Assembly: GCF_900105805.1 (NCBI RefSeq)
Contig: NZ_LT629788.1
Coordinates: forward strand, 1,302,001 to 1,366,000
Origin: Pseudomonas moraviensis
Lineage (GTDB): Bacteria > Pseudomonadota > Gammaproteobacteria > Pseudomonadales > Pseudomonadaceae
Direction of reading: 5' to 3'
DNA length: 64,000 bases
Made by a program: the position numbers and the translations under genes. Within the stretch, counting starts at the first letter, position 1; every line of letters starts with the position of its first letter. Positions 51,543 through 61,484 of this stretch are shown here, piece by piece. The notes beneath the pieces are model-generated. The model had not been told where the DNA came from. It did not search any database and saw only the letters and a program-made list of their open reading frames with translations.

Positions 51543-53174
51543 TTACTTCGGATAAAGCGGCGGCAAGCCACTCTCACTCACCGGATCCTGCACTCGCTCC
51601 GCCGCTGGAATAGTACGGATTGCCCGCCACAAATCCTCACCCTGCCAATGCTGTCCGGTCTCGCTGTACAGCGCGCCGTTCAACCCGTCCAACGCATCCG
51701 ACAACGGCACGAACCGCGCGGCCATGTCCGCCAGTGTCTCCGGTTGTTGCCGCGCCCAGGCATCCAGTGCCTGGCGGGTGGCGTGCGGGTCGTTTGCCTG
51801 GCTGGCGCGTTTGATGTCGTCGAGCAGGGTGCGCGGGCTCGGGCCGGCCTGCGCGGCGCGGTGGACTGCCGGTTGCCAGCGGGCGCGCCACCAGAGGCCG
51901 AAGCCGAGCAGGGTGGTGCAGGCGAGGATCAGGGTGCTGAGTTTCCACCACCACAGGGTGTCGTTGTCGGGTGTGCTCGGTTGCAGGGTGCCGGCCGGGG
52001 TGTCGATTTGCAGGCTCGGGTTGTTCGCGATTTGCAGAGTGCGTGCGGGCAGGCTGCTGTGTTCGAGGTGATCTTCGAAGGTGTTCCACCAGACCACGTC
52101 GACGGTCGGAAGGTCGATCGCGCCGCTGCGGCTTGGTACCAGGGCTTCGCGTTCTTCGCGGCTGCCGATGATGCCGCGGTCGCTGCTCTGGTTGCTCAGC
52201 ACCGGTTGATCGGGGTAGCGGCGCAGGCCGTTGACGTCGGTGGCGGGCAGGGCGGGCAACTGCGAGCTGGCGAGGCCTTCGACTTTCAGGGTCAGGCTGC
52301 GGGTCAGGGAATCGCCAACCTGGGTGTGATCCGGTTCCGGGCTCCAGCTTTCGCTGAGGCTGAGACTGCGTGCCGGCAACCATGGTGCGTCGACCGGGTA
52401 GGTCAGCGGTTTCGGTTTGACCGTCAACGGGATCGACGCAGAGCTGACGCGCATCAATTTGCCGGGCTTCGGCCCCGAGGCGTCTGCTGATGGCGCGGTA
52501 TCGACCAATGTGGCGCTGAAGGTCTGCGGGGCGATCGTCAGCAGGCCGCTGTGTTGCGGGTAGATCGCGTAGCGCATCTCGATCACGCCGTGGCGCAGGC
52601 CGTTGATGTCTTTTTCGTAGGCGCGCGTGTCGCCGAGCTGTTCGATGCGCGCATCGGCGATTTGCAGCGGGCTCAGGCTGCTGTCGTCGTACAGCGAAAC
52701 CGAATGATAGATGCGCAGGGTCAGGATGGCCTGGGCCTGTACATAGACGCTGGTCTGATCGAGGCTGGCTTCGATGAACACCGGATCGAGGCTGTTGGTG
52801 TCTTCGCGGTGATCGCTGGCAAACACCTGCACGGTGATCGGCTGGCTATGCGCTTCGCCCAGTTGCAGCGGCGGAATAGTCACGCTGCCGTTCTCTTTCG
52901 GCAGCAGGGTGATGATCCAGCGCGTGGTCGCACGGGTGTCGCCGTTGAGCGTGTTGAGCTGGTTGACCTGACGCGTGCCGCGCACTTCGAACAGCGCTTC
53001 CAGCGCCGACAGGTCCGGCTTGCCGAACTGGGTGACGTCATCAGTTTCGAGGGTGAGCTCGACCGTCTCGCCGGAGTTCAGGCGACTGCGATCCACGCTG
53101 GCGGTCAGCTCGGCCGCCTGAGCGGTAAACGTGCTGATCAGCAGGGGCAGCAAGAGAGCGGTGAAGCGGGTCAT
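51543..53174 (-). CDS. BatD-like oxygen-tolerance protein
   Basis: 543 residues. The signal peptide is followed by BatD beta domains (ELTASVDRSRLNSGETVELTLETDD; repeated DxxxxSVYVQAQAILTLRIY type blocks), a membrane helix near residue 420 (LSTLILACTTLLGFGLWW) and a cytoplasmic tail. It is the last gene of the moxR operon and overlaps the VWA/TPR gene. Bat proteins are linked to aerotolerance and envelope stress. Confidence 0.88.
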   Translation of the reverse strand: MTRFTALLLPLLISTFTAQAAELTASVDRSRLNSGETVELTLETDDVTQFGKPDLSALEALFEVRGTRQVNQLNTLNGDTRATTRWIITLLPKENGSVTIPPLQLGEAHSQPITVQVFASDHREDTNSLDPVFIEASLDQTSVYVQAQAILTLRIYHSVSLYDDSSLSPLQIADARIEQLGDTRAYEKDINGLRHGVIEMRYAIYPQHSGLLTIAPQTFSATLVDTAPSADASGPKPGKLMRVSSASIPLTVKPKPLTYPVDAPWLPARSLSLSESWSPEPDHTQVGDSLTRSLTLKVEGLASSQLPALPATDVNGLRRYPDQPVLSNQSSDRGIIGSREEREALVPSRSGAIDLPTVDVVWWNTFEDHLEHSSLPARTLQIANNPSLQIDTPAGTLQPSTPDNDTLWWWKLSTLILACTTLLGFGLWWRARWQPAVHRAAQAGPSPRTLLDDIKRASQANDPHATRQALDAWARQQPETLADMAARFVPLSDALDGLNGALYSETGQHWQGEDLWRAIRTIPAAERVQDPVSESGLPPLYPK

Positions 53175-54907
53175 CGAATGTTTTCCTGATCCTGATGTTG
53201 TTGCTGTTCGTACCAGAATTTGCGCCTGAGCAGTTCACCCGGGTCGTCCGGGATCTTGCCCAGCCATTGCTCGAGCGCCTGACGCTGTTCGCCTTCGAGA
53301 TTGTTCTCGCTCGGGCGCAGGGTCGGCACCGTGTCGGTTTCCTCTTCCTCGTTGCTGCCGGGGATTTCGTTGGGGCCTGGCAGTGGCGGGGCGGTCGGAG
53401 GTGGTTCGCTCGCGGACTCGGCCGGTTGCGCCTCGCTCTGGGTTTCGCTGGTCACCGCCGGAGGGGGCGCGGTGGTCGGCGAGGGCTCATCGCCGGGCAG
53501 ACTTTGTTGGTTCGGCTGGTTATCCGGTTCGGTCGGCGGCGAGGCGTTTTTCTGCTTCAGCAGGTTTTCCACCAACGCCTTGTTGGTCTGCGCCGGACGC
53601 AGATCCGCTTGCAGCTCCAGCGCCTGTTCGTAGGCGTCGATTGCTGCTTCCAGCTCACCGCTTTTTGCCAGGGCGTTGCCACGATTGTAGTGGGCGCGGG
53701 CATCGCTGCCCTCGGCGAAGCGCTGAGCGGCGCCACTGTAGTCGCCGGCCTCGTACAACGCCACCCCTTGCCACTGATGATCATCGAAATGCTGCGCGGC
53801 CTCGGCCGGGCGCTTCTGCTTGAGCAGGTGCAAACCCTGCTGGTCAGGGCGCAGCCACAAGTCTTCGAAGTCGAAAGCGTAGCTCGGTTGCGGCAGGCAC
53901 CACAGCAGCGGCAGGCAGAACAGCCAGCCGCGACGCCCGGCACAGGCCGCCAGCAACAGCAGCGGCAACAGCAGCCAGTAACCCTGATCGGCCCAGGTGT
54001 CGAGGCGCACGGTCTGGCCATCGTCACGCAGGCTGCGCGGGCCGTTGAGCAGGCCAAGGGCGCCGAGATCAGCCTCGTCGAGTCGCGCCGAGCGATACTC
54101 GCCGCCGACACTGTTGAGGAAGGTCGCCAAACCCGGGCTGTCGAGTTGAGGCACGCGGATCGCGCCTTGCTCGTCCTTGAGGAAACTGCCGTCCTCCTGG
54201 GCAATCGGCGCACCTTCAGCGGTGCCGATCCCGAGCATCAGCAGTTGCGTCGACTCGCCATTGAGCGCGCGACGAATACCGCGCCGTTCCTCTTCATTGA
54301 GCGACGAACCGATCAACAGAATCCGTCCCTCACCCAGCGCCCCTTGCTTGAGCAAGGCCAGTGCCTTGTCCACTGCCAGATCGGCGCGGTGACCGCTTTG
54401 CGGCATCAGCGACGGTTTGAGTGCATCGAGCAGATTACGGCTGGTCGCCAGATCATCCGACAGCGGCACCAGCGTGTGCGCGCTGCCGGCATAAACCACG
54501 ATGGCAGTCTGCGCATCGCTGCGCGCCTGCAACAGGTCGAACAGCTTGCGCCGCGCCTGCTCCAGACGTGTTGGCGGCGAGTCGGTGGCGAGCATCTCTG
54601 GCGTCAGTTCGAGCACCACCACCAGCGGATCGGCGGGTTTCTGGCTGGTCTGTTCGACGCGCTCCCAGCTCGGCCCGAGCAGCGCCAGAATGGTCAGCAA
54701 CCACGCCACGCCAAGGGCGATCCACGGCAATTTGCTCTGGCGCCCGCTGCCACCACTGAGCAGGGCCGCGTGAAACGCTGGTGGCAGAATCATCTGCCAG
54801 CGACCGGCGCGCTTCTGCCGGTGCCAGAGTTGCCAGAGCAGCCAGCCGAGCAACGGCAACAGCAACAGCCACCAGGGGCGGAACCAGTGCGGCCAGAGCG
54901 CGATCAT
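53171..54907 (-). CDS. VWA-domain plus TPR membrane protein (BatB-BatC fusion)
   Basis: 578 residues. Two N-terminal membrane helices precede a von Willebrand A domain whose MIDAS is degenerate (E100-L-T-P-E104 in place of DxSxS). Another helix pair follows, then TPR repeats (AEAAQHFDDHQWQGVALYEAGDYSGAAQRF, YNRGNALAKSGELEAAIDAYEQAL) and a Pro/Glu/Gln-rich tail. The order matches a fusion of BatB and BatC. It overlaps its neighbours by four bases on each side. Loss of the metal site suggests a scaffold role. Confidence 0.88.
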   Translation of the reverse strand: MIALWPHWFRPWWLLLLPLLGWLLWQLWHRQKRAGRWQMILPPAFHAALLSGGSGRQSKLPWIALGVAWLLTILALLGPSWERVEQTSQKPADPLVVVLELTPEMLATDSPPTRLEQARRKLFDLLQARSDAQTAIVVYAGSAHTLVPLSDDLATSRNLLDALKPSLMPQSGHRADLAVDKALALLKQGALGEGRILLIGSSLNEEERRGIRRALNGESTQLLMLGIGTAEGAPIAQEDGSFLKDEQGAIRVPQLDSPGLATFLNSVGGEYRSARLDEADLGALGLLNGPRSLRDDGQTVRLDTWADQGYWLLLPLLLLAACAGRRGWLFCLPLLWCLPQPSYAFDFEDLWLRPDQQGLHLLKQKRPAEAAQHFDDHQWQGVALYEAGDYSGAAQRFAEGSDARAHYNRGNALAKSGELEAAIDAYEQALELQADLRPAQTNKALVENLLKQKNASPPTEPDNQPNQQSLPGDEPSPTTAPPPAVTSETQSEAQPAESASEPPPTAPPLPGPNEIPGSNEEEETDTVPTLRPSENNLEGEQRQALEQWLGKIPDDPGELLRRKFWYEQQQHQDQENIR

Positions 54908-55983
54908 CGGCGCCTCCGCAGACGCAAACGTTGCAGGCGCTCACGCCAGTCCGGCAACGGACTTTGCAAATACAGTTGCTTGCTGAACAGGCGTTGCAGC
55001 GGGTTGTCCGGCCACAATTCGCGAACCACCAGCAACAGGCTCAACCACAGCGCCAACGCCAGCGGCCAGTGATACAAGGCCTGCGCCGGGCGTGCCTGAG
55101 TCGGTTGCTGGGTCACCGGCTCGAGCTGATCGAGGGTGTCCTTGATCGCTTGCAGCTCTTTGCCGTCGTGGGCGCGGAAGTACTGGCCGCCGGTGACTTC
55201 GGCAATGGCCTTGAGCGCCGGTTCATCCAGGTCAAGGCTCGGATTGACCCCGAGCAGGCCGGTCGAGCCGCTGTCCTCGGGATTGGCGCCGATGCCGATC
55301 GGATAGATTCTGACGCCTTCGCTGGCTGCCAGTTTCGCAGCGGTCAGGGGATTGATTTCGCCGCCATTGTTGGCGCCGTCGGTGACCAGAATCAGCACGC
55401 GACTTTGCGCCGGACGCAGACGCAGGCGTTTCAAGGCCAGGCCGATGGCATCGCCGATCGCGGTGTTCTTGCCGGCGATACCGATCCGCGCCTCGTCGAG
55501 CCACACCCGCACGGTGCGCCGGTCAAAGGTCAGCGGCGCTTGCAGGTAGGCCTGACTGCCAAACAGGATCAGACCGACGCGGTCGCCATCGCGGCTTTCA
55601 AGGAAATCGCCGAGCAAATGCTGCACCAGCGACAGGCGACTGACTTCTTCGTCCTGCCACTGCATGTCGGGGAAATCCATCGAGCCGGAGACGTCCACTG
55701 CCACCAGCAGATCACGGCCACTGGCGGCAATCGGCAGCGGTTCGCCGAGCCATTGCGGGCGCGCGGCGGCGGTCAGCAGGATCAGCCATAACAGAATGAA
55801 CGGCGCCTGCTGCCGCCATGCCGGCAAGTTGGCGCGGGCACGGCGGCGGGCGAGGCCTTCGAGGTCGGCGAGGAAACTGACTTTCAGCGCCGGCTCGCCG
55901 CTGTCGGCCACCGGCAGGACCAGACGCATCAACCACGGTAGCGGCAGCAGCGCAAAGATCCACGGCCAGGCGAACTCAAACAT
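54904..55983 (-). CDS. VWA-domain membrane protein (BatA-like)
   Basis: 359 residues. Two N-terminal membrane helices, then a VWA domain with an intact MIDAS, D97-V-S99-G-S101 in VAVDVSGSMDF, and a C-terminal membrane helix. It is the metal-binding partner of the degenerate VWA protein encoded next. Confidence 0.9.
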   Translation of the reverse strand: MFEFAWPWIFALLPLPWLMRLVLPVADSGEPALKVSFLADLEGLARRRARANLPAWRQQAPFILLWLILLTAAARPQWLGEPLPIAASGRDLLVAVDVSGSMDFPDMQWQDEEVSRLSLVQHLLGDFLESRDGDRVGLILFGSQAYLQAPLTFDRRTVRVWLDEARIGIAGKNTAIGDAIGLALKRLRLRPAQSRVLILVTDGANNGGEINPLTAAKLAASEGVRIYPIGIGANPEDSGSTGLLGVNPSLDLDEPALKAIAEVTGGQYFRAHDGKELQAIKDTLDQLEPVTQQPTQARPAQALYHWPLALALWLSLLLVVRELWPDNPLQRLFSKQLYLQSPLPDWRERLQRLRLRRRR

Positions 55984-56473
55984 GTTTGCGAATCCACGTG
56001 TCGACTGCCTGAGTCAGGCCGGCGATGGCTTTGTCATCGAGTTTGCATTCCGGTTTGTACGCGCCTTCGACCAGCACCATCCAGCGCGTCAGGCCGGCAG
56101 CGGGGCAGCGGTTGTCGAGGAAGGCCAGCCATTTGCGCCCGTTGAGGGTGTGGCTTTGGCTGTACGGATAGTGGTTGCGGCACAGACGCTTGAGCAGGCC
56201 GTTGAGTTGTTGCAGCCAGGCGCCGGCCGGGGCGCCGTCGTAGGGCTTGGGCATTTGCGCCAATTCGGCGAGGGCGGCGATGCGCACTGGGTCCAGCGGT
56301 TGCTCGGCACGCACCACCGGGCGTTTCTTCATCGGAATGAAACGGCGCAGCTTCCACACGGCGAAACCCAGCAGCGGCAACAGCAGAAGCAGCAGCCACC
56401 AGCCCGGCGCCGGCGGCCAGAAGGCAATCGGCGGCGGTGAGATCAGCGGTTGCAGTTGCTCGAGGCCGTTCAT
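55976..56473 (-). CDS. DUF4381 membrane protein
   Basis: 165 residues from the ATG at 56473, which overlaps the DUF58 stop (ATGA). A Pro-rich N-terminus precedes one membrane segment (PAPGWWLLLLLLPLLGFAVW) and a cytoplasmic part with LNGLLKRLCRNHYPYSQSHTLNGRKWLAFLD. It is a regular member of MoxR/DUF58/VWA operons; biochemical role unknown. Confidence 0.87.
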   Translation of the reverse strand: MNGLEQLQPLISPPPIAFWPPAPGWWLLLLLLPLLGFAVWKLRRFIPMKKRPVVRAEQPLDPVRIAALAELAQMPKPYDGAPAGAWLQQLNGLLKRLCRNHYPYSQSHTLNGRKWLAFLDNRCPAAGLTRWMVLVEGAYKPECKLDDKAIAGLTQAVDTWIRKHV

Positions 56474-57414
56474 CGACCTTTCCCCGGACGCTGCGGGTTC
56501 AAGAACTCGCGCATCTGTTCGACCATTTCGCTCTGCGTACTCAACGGCATCAGCAACACTCGCAGCTTTTGCGCGAGCAATTCCCAGCGAGCGATGCGCG
56601 CTTCGGCCTGGGCGCGGTAGGTCTGGCGCAGGTCGAAATTCAGCGTGTCGATTTCCAGCTGTGCGCCACGCTCGGCGAAGCGCAGCAGGCCGGCGGCGGG
56701 CAAGGCGTGATCGAGTGGATCGGACAGCGGCAACATCAGCAGATCGCAATGCCGCGCCAGCAGGCTCAGTTGCCGCTCGGCGCTGTCGGACAACGCGCGC
56801 TCATCACAAATGACGATGGCCAGACTGCCCGGCCGCAGCACTTCCCGCGCGCGGCGCAGGGCCACGCCGAAGGCATCGCGATCCGGCTCGCGCTCGCTGT
56901 GCAGCGACTGATTGACCTTGACCAGGCGGTTGAGCAATTGCAGCAGGCTCTGCTTGCTGCGCCGCGGCTTGATTTCGTAGTGCTCGTTGTCGCCGAACAC
57001 CAGCCCGCCGACGCGATCGTTGTGCCCCAGCGCGGCCCAGCCGATCAACGCCGCGACTTGTGCCGCCAGCACCGACTTGAACATCAGCCCCGAACCGAAA
57101 AACAGCCGCGTGCTCTGCTCGACCATGATGAAAATCGGCCGCTCGCGCTCCTCATGGAACAGCTTGGTGTGCGGCTCCTGGGTGCGCGCGGTGACGCGCC
57201 AGTCGATGGTGCGCACATCGTCGCCGGCCTGATACACCCGCACCTGATCGAAGTCGACGCCACGGCCACGAAATTTCGAGTGATGCAGGCCGATCAACGG
57301 GCTGCGCTGACTCGGCGTGGAAAACAGTTGCACCTCGCGCACGCGGTGACGCATCTCGATCAGCTCGGCGAGGCTGATGCGGATACCGGGTTCGGGGGGC
57401 AGGGCAGCGTTCAT
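56470..57414 (-). CDS. DUF58 domain protein
   Basis: 314 residues from the ATG at 57414. The DUF58 core is clear: SKFRGRGVDFDQVRVYQAGDDVRTIDWRVTARTQEPHTKLFHEERERP, then a VWA-like fold (IFIMVEQSTRLFFGSG). It lies five bases after moxR, with which it normally acts. Confidence 0.92.
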   Translation of the reverse strand: MNAALPPEPGIRISLAELIEMRHRVREVQLFSTPSQRSPLIGLHHSKFRGRGVDFDQVRVYQAGDDVRTIDWRVTARTQEPHTKLFHEERERPIFIMVEQSTRLFFGSGLMFKSVLAAQVAALIGWAALGHNDRVGGLVFGDNEHYEIKPRRSKQSLLQLLNRLVKVNQSLHSEREPDRDAFGVALRRAREVLRPGSLAIVICDERALSDSAERQLSLLARHCDLLMLPLSDPLDHALPAAGLLRFAERGAQLEIDTLNFDLRQTYRAQAEARIARWELLAQKLRVLLMPLSTQSEMVEQMREFLNPQRPGKGR

Positions 57415-57419
57415 GGGGG

Positions 57420-58379
57420 TCAAGCGACGGCGACGACGTCGAGAATCCGCTGCACCACGCGGTCCTGATCGATGCCAGCGGCTTCGGCTTCGAACGACAG
57501 AATGATGCGGTGACGCAACACGTCGAACAGCACGGCCTGAATGTCTTCCGGGCTGACGAAGTCGCGACCGGCCAGCCAGGCGTGGGCGCGGGCGCAGCGA
57601 TCCAGCGCGATCGAACCGCGCGGGCTGGCGCCATAGGCGATCCACTCGGCCATTTCCGGGTCGAACTTGGCCGGGTTGCGCGTGGCCATGACCAGTTGCA
57701 CCAGGTATTCCTCCACGGCGTCGGCCATGTACAAACCGAGGATTTCCTTGCGCGCGGCGAAGATCGCCTGCTGGCTGACCCGACGCTCGGGCTTGGTCTC
57801 ACCGTTCAACGCCTCGCCACGGGCCTGCTGGAGGATGCGGCGTTCAACGGCGGCGTCGGGGAAGCCGATCTTGACGTGCATGAGGAAACGATCGAGCTGG
57901 GCTTCCGGCAGCGGGTAGGTACCTTCCTGTTCGATCGGGTTCTGCGTCGCCATCACCAGGAACAGCGGCGACAGTTCATAAGTGCTGCGCCCGACACTGA
58001 CCTGACGCTCGGCCATCGCTTCGAGCAGGGCCGATTGCACCTTGGCCGGCGCGCGGTTGATTTCGTCCGCCAGCACGAGGTTGTGGAAGATCGGCCCTTG
58101 CTGGAACACGAAACTGCCGGTTTCCGGGCGGTAGATCTCGGTGCCGGTGATGTCGGCCGGCAGCAGGTCGGGGGTGAACTGAATACGATGGAACTGGGCT
58201 TCGATGCCCTCGGCGAGTTCTTTGATCGCTTTGGTCTTGGCCAGACCGGGAGCGCCCTCGACCAGCATGTGGCCGTCGGCGAGCAGGGCGATGAGCAAGC
58301 GCTCGATGAGTTTTTCCTGGCCGAGAATCTGCGTTGAAAGAAAGGTTCGCAGCGCTAGCAGCGCTTCACGATGTTCCAT
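57420..58379 (-). CDS. MoxR-family AAA+ ATPase
   Basis: 319 residues. Walker A GAPGLAKT (42-49), Walker B NLVLADEINRAPAK, sensor 1 in LFLVMATQNPIEQEGTYPLPEAQLDRF. MoxR ATPases act as chaperones or metal inserters for VWA proteins, here probably the two encoded downstream. It is the first gene of a six-gene operon running to 51.5 kb. Confidence 0.95.
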   Translation of the reverse strand: MEHREALLALRTFLSTQILGQEKLIERLLIALLADGHMLVEGAPGLAKTKAIKELAEGIEAQFHRIQFTPDLLPADITGTEIYRPETGSFVFQQGPIFHNLVLADEINRAPAKVQSALLEAMAERQVSVGRSTYELSPLFLVMATQNPIEQEGTYPLPEAQLDRFLMHVKIGFPDAAVERRILQQARGEALNGETKPERRVSQQAIFAARKEILGLYMADAVEEYLVQLVMATRNPAKFDPEMAEWIAYGASPRGSIALDRCARAHAWLAGRDFVSPEDIQAVLFDVLRHRIILSFEAEAAGIDQDRVVQRILDVVAVA

Positions 58380-58546
58380 CGGTGACTGTTCCTGGAAAAG
58401 GAGTGGCCGGGGCGTTCGGATAACGCCGGGGCTGGGGGCGTTACTTTAATCCATCGCGGGGGGCGGCGACTAACGGCATTTGCGCGATTTGTCAGTATCG
58501 GCCCTCGTTTGCACTGTGTGGGGCCGTTTCTGGACGTTTTTGCGAT

Positions 58547-60253
58547 TCAGGTCTGCGTGTGCAAGCTGTGCAATATGACCTTGATGGCGGGGCGCTCAAG
58601 CAGTTCGAACCATTTGCCTTCATCAACGATGGCGCCTTGCTGCATGACGAGCACGCGGTCAAAACGATGGAGATGTTCAACATCATGGGTGACACATATA
58701 AAGCCCTGTCCAGCGAATGTCTTGAATAGCAAATCCCACACTGGTGTGGCGAGTTTCGGTTCAATCGAAGCACTCGGCTCATCAAACAGATTGAATTTGC
58801 CCGGTCGATTCAGGAGTCGCAGCAACGAAAGCCGCTTCGCTTCACCTCCGGAGATATTGGTGGCGTTTTCAGCGATGTGACCTCGGCCAATGATTTCATC
58901 AAGCTGGAGGCATTGAATTGCCTCGTTCAAGGTCTTCGACCGCTCAACACCGAAAAGTACGGACTGTTCAAAACTTCCTTCCAGGAACTGCGGAGACTGG
59001 GGGCTGTAACGCACCGTTTCCAGATGAGCGCGAGCATTTAAGCGATCTATGCATAGCTCGTCGATGAACAGCCGAGGCCGCACCGAAAAATCCAGTCCTG
59101 CCAGCGCTTCGAGTAACGTGGATTTGCCAGCGCCGCTGGGCCCGATGATCGCGACGGATTGGCCCTGTCGGAAGCTGATCTGGCGGGCAATTGATAGCCG
59201 CGCAACGCCGTTATGGGTGATCTCGCAGGGCTCGAGCCGTAATGTTGATAGGTTATGCAACGCATCAGAGTAATTGCGGCGATCGTTATCGAAGTCACCA
59301 GTTGCAAGTAATTCTTTGAGTCGCCGTTGATCAGCCGAGAATTGATCCAGCACCCGATAGCCTTCGGTCAGCGCCGATACATTCAACAGGAACGTACCAG
59401 CAATAGAGAAAATGGCGACCAACTGACCGACGCTGATACTTGCTTGTCCGGACGTCTGATCCATGACTCCCCAAGCCAACAAACCGCCGGTGGACAGGCT
59501 GATAAACAAAATCTTCGCCGCGCTCAACAGTCCGCCCGAGCCTGCTACGGTCACCGCAGCATTGGCGTAGCGCTCAAACGCTCGGTTCAAGGGTTGCAGG
59601 GCCGTGCGTTCGGCGCGTTCCAGTTTTATCGATTTACCAGCCCTCAAAGTATTGACCAAGGTTGCACTCAGCTCATCCTCCTGGTCATTAACAGCATCGA
59701 TGTGTTTTCTGCGCCATCGAATAATCCGGTGAGTTGCATAGAGATAACAGCCACCGAGGCCTGCTAGCGCGCAGAAAACCCAGGCTCCGCCCATATACCA
59801 GAATGCGCCGGCCACAATGAGAAATTCCAGACACAGGGGAAAACCCGTAGTGACGAAGAACATCAGCAACTGTTCGTGGGCAGTGATTCCGCGCTCGACC
59901 GACTTGATGAACTGTCCTATTCGCCACGTGCCGAACTGGGAAAAGTCCTTGCCCATCAACCGCGCCATCCAATTGATGGAAGCATCCATGACAATTCGCT
60001 GGACGAGCTTTGAGAGCAGCAGCGTTTGCAGGGGGGTGGTCATCGACTGAATGCAACCGGCCAGCGTAAAAGCTGCGGTGAAAAAAAGCAGCGTACGCAG
60101 CGTTGTGTGATCGGCATCGTTTAGTGAATCGACGATCTTGCCCAACAACAAAGGAGGGGCCAGGGCCAGGATTTTCAGGGTGATGGTTGCGCCTATTGTC
60201 ATCACCAGCAGGAGTCGATGTTTCTCGCAGGCTGTTCTTATAAATGTATGCAT
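58547..60253 (-). CDS. ABC exporter with fused membrane and ATPase domains (peptide cluster)
   Basis: 568 residues. Six membrane segments in residues 15-300 are followed by a nucleotide-binding domain with Walker A G371-PSGAGKS, Q-loop near SPQSPQF, signature ISGGE (467-471, variant of LSGGQ), Walker B FNLFDEPSAS (487-) and H523. There is no N-terminal C39 peptidase. The gene starts 24 bases after the YcaO gene and has lower GC than the moxR operon beside it. It probably exports the modified peptide and gives self-protection. Confidence 0.87.
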   Translation of the reverse strand: MHTFIRTACEKHRLLLVMTIGATITLKILALAPPLLLGKIVDSLNDADHTTLRTLLFFTAAFTLAGCIQSMTTPLQTLLLSKLVQRIVMDASINWMARLMGKDFSQFGTWRIGQFIKSVERGITAHEQLLMFFVTTGFPLCLEFLIVAGAFWYMGGAWVFCALAGLGGCYLYATHRIIRWRRKHIDAVNDQEDELSATLVNTLRAGKSIKLERAERTALQPLNRAFERYANAAVTVAGSGGLLSAAKILFISLSTGGLLAWGVMDQTSGQASISVGQLVAIFSIAGTFLLNVSALTEGYRVLDQFSADQRRLKELLATGDFDNDRRNYSDALHNLSTLRLEPCEITHNGVARLSIARQISFRQGQSVAIIGPSGAGKSTLLEALAGLDFSVRPRLFIDELCIDRLNARAHLETVRYSPQSPQFLEGSFEQSVLFGVERSKTLNEAIQCLQLDEIIGRGHIAENATNISGGEAKRLSLLRLLNRPGKFNLFDEPSASIEPKLATPVWDLLFKTFAGQGFICVTHDVEHLHRFDRVLVMQQGAIVDEGKWFELLERPAIKVILHSLHTQT

Positions 60254-60277
60254 GAGTGTGCCTGTGGTCGTTTTGAA

Positions 60278-61465
60278 TCACGCCGTTGGCGAACTCCTGG
60301 TGCCGAGCAAAATGTGCTGAGGAGCTACGGGTTGGCCATTTCTGATTATGTTGAATCGTTCGAGACCCGGGATATAAGTCTGGGTAACTACGTTGGTCCC
60401 GGGATACTCCATGACTGTTCTGAAAAATAGGACTTTGTTCATGCCGCTCAGGTTTTTTCGGAGCAAGGCAAGTTGTTCAGGAACAGAGAGTGCAGGTTGG
60501 TTTTTTGAGGGTGCCAGGGTATTGAGTTTCAAGTTTTTAACAGGTGCGAAGTCTATCAGCTGTTTCAGTTTCTCGGATTGACAAAGCACATCAAGTACCT
60601 TTCGGTCCGCGATTTCATCGTTGGCGTCGTATAAGGCGTTTGATTGGAACTGCTCCGTTACCGCTCTTTGGATGGCGATAAATATGTCCAAAGAACAGCC
60701 GGAGCCGATTGCGGATATATGTCAGTCGCCGGGGCCGGTTCGTGGGAATGCAACTGCCAGATAAACTTCTGACTCGTCTTTGATAATGATGATCTGCAAA
60801 GCTTCGGCAGCCCGTAGCGCGTATGAGTTGTTGAACAGGGCTTGCGCAAGCAGGGGCGCCGATGGTGAGTAGAGATCGATCGGAGGTATCAGTCTGCAGA
60901 CGGCCATGAAAAACCGGGACAACAGGTGTCGCTCAATCAGTTCCAGGGTACCGTGCAGCAGTGCTTCTGATTTCGTGCAGCCGAAAGCAGTTCCTGAGTT
61001 AGAGGCGTAGCGATTTAAAAAGCGCGTCGGTTGACTCGTTGTTTTACGTTCATCTTTGACCGGATACAGCAGGGCGCATGGCACAAAAAGCCCGGCGCAG
61101 CCGTCGAGTGCTGCAAGCTGCAGACACTGTAGAGGCTCGATGTTTTTTTGCAGACTTGTGAAAATGCCGTCCGACTCGACCCCGTTCTGCGAAGCGATGT
61201 CACTGCAACCAAGCGTTGTGCAAAATGGCGGCTCGGCGTGAAACATTGCGTAGTGCTCAAGGCTTTCAGCAAGTGCACCTACAAGCGCGTCGGGACCTTT
61301 GCCTGCGCCTGATTCAATCAGCGTGTTGTATTCGTTATAAAGTTCGGCAGTAGCGACCAGATTACCGTCATCGACATAGCGCACTCGCGCTCTCAAACCC
61401 AGTGTCTGGATAACATTGTTTATTCGGACAAACGCTTCGCTGGATGAAATCTCACGCTCTGACAT
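60278..61465 (-). pseudogene. YcaO-domain cyclodehydratase-like protein interrupted by one in-frame UGA
   Basis: From the ATG at 61465 (GAGG 6 bases upstream) the frame runs 247 codons, meets TGA at 60722-60724, and continues in the same frame for 147 more codons to 60278. The protein on both sides is YcaO-like: ESGAGKGPDALVGALAESLEHY (E67, E70), SGTAFGCTKSEALLHGTLELIERH (E175, E178, R179), and after the stop IGSGCSLDIFIAIQRAVTEQFQS (R267, E271, Q274), the last ATP/Mg-binding block. YcaO enzymes activate peptide backbone amides with ATP to make azolines, thioamides or amidines. The stop removes essential residues. It is a recent nonsense mutation, a sequencing error or leaky readthrough (UGA-C context). 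No E1-like or TfuA partner is adjacent. Confidence 0.75.
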
Positions 61466-61484
61466 GGTGAGCCTCGTGGGCTTG

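Noticed and set aside
60700..60724. UGA in the YcaO gene read as selenocysteine
   Set aside because: No convincing SECIS-type hairpin with a suitable loop follows within the usual 15-40 bases, and YcaO enzymes do not use Sec at this place.
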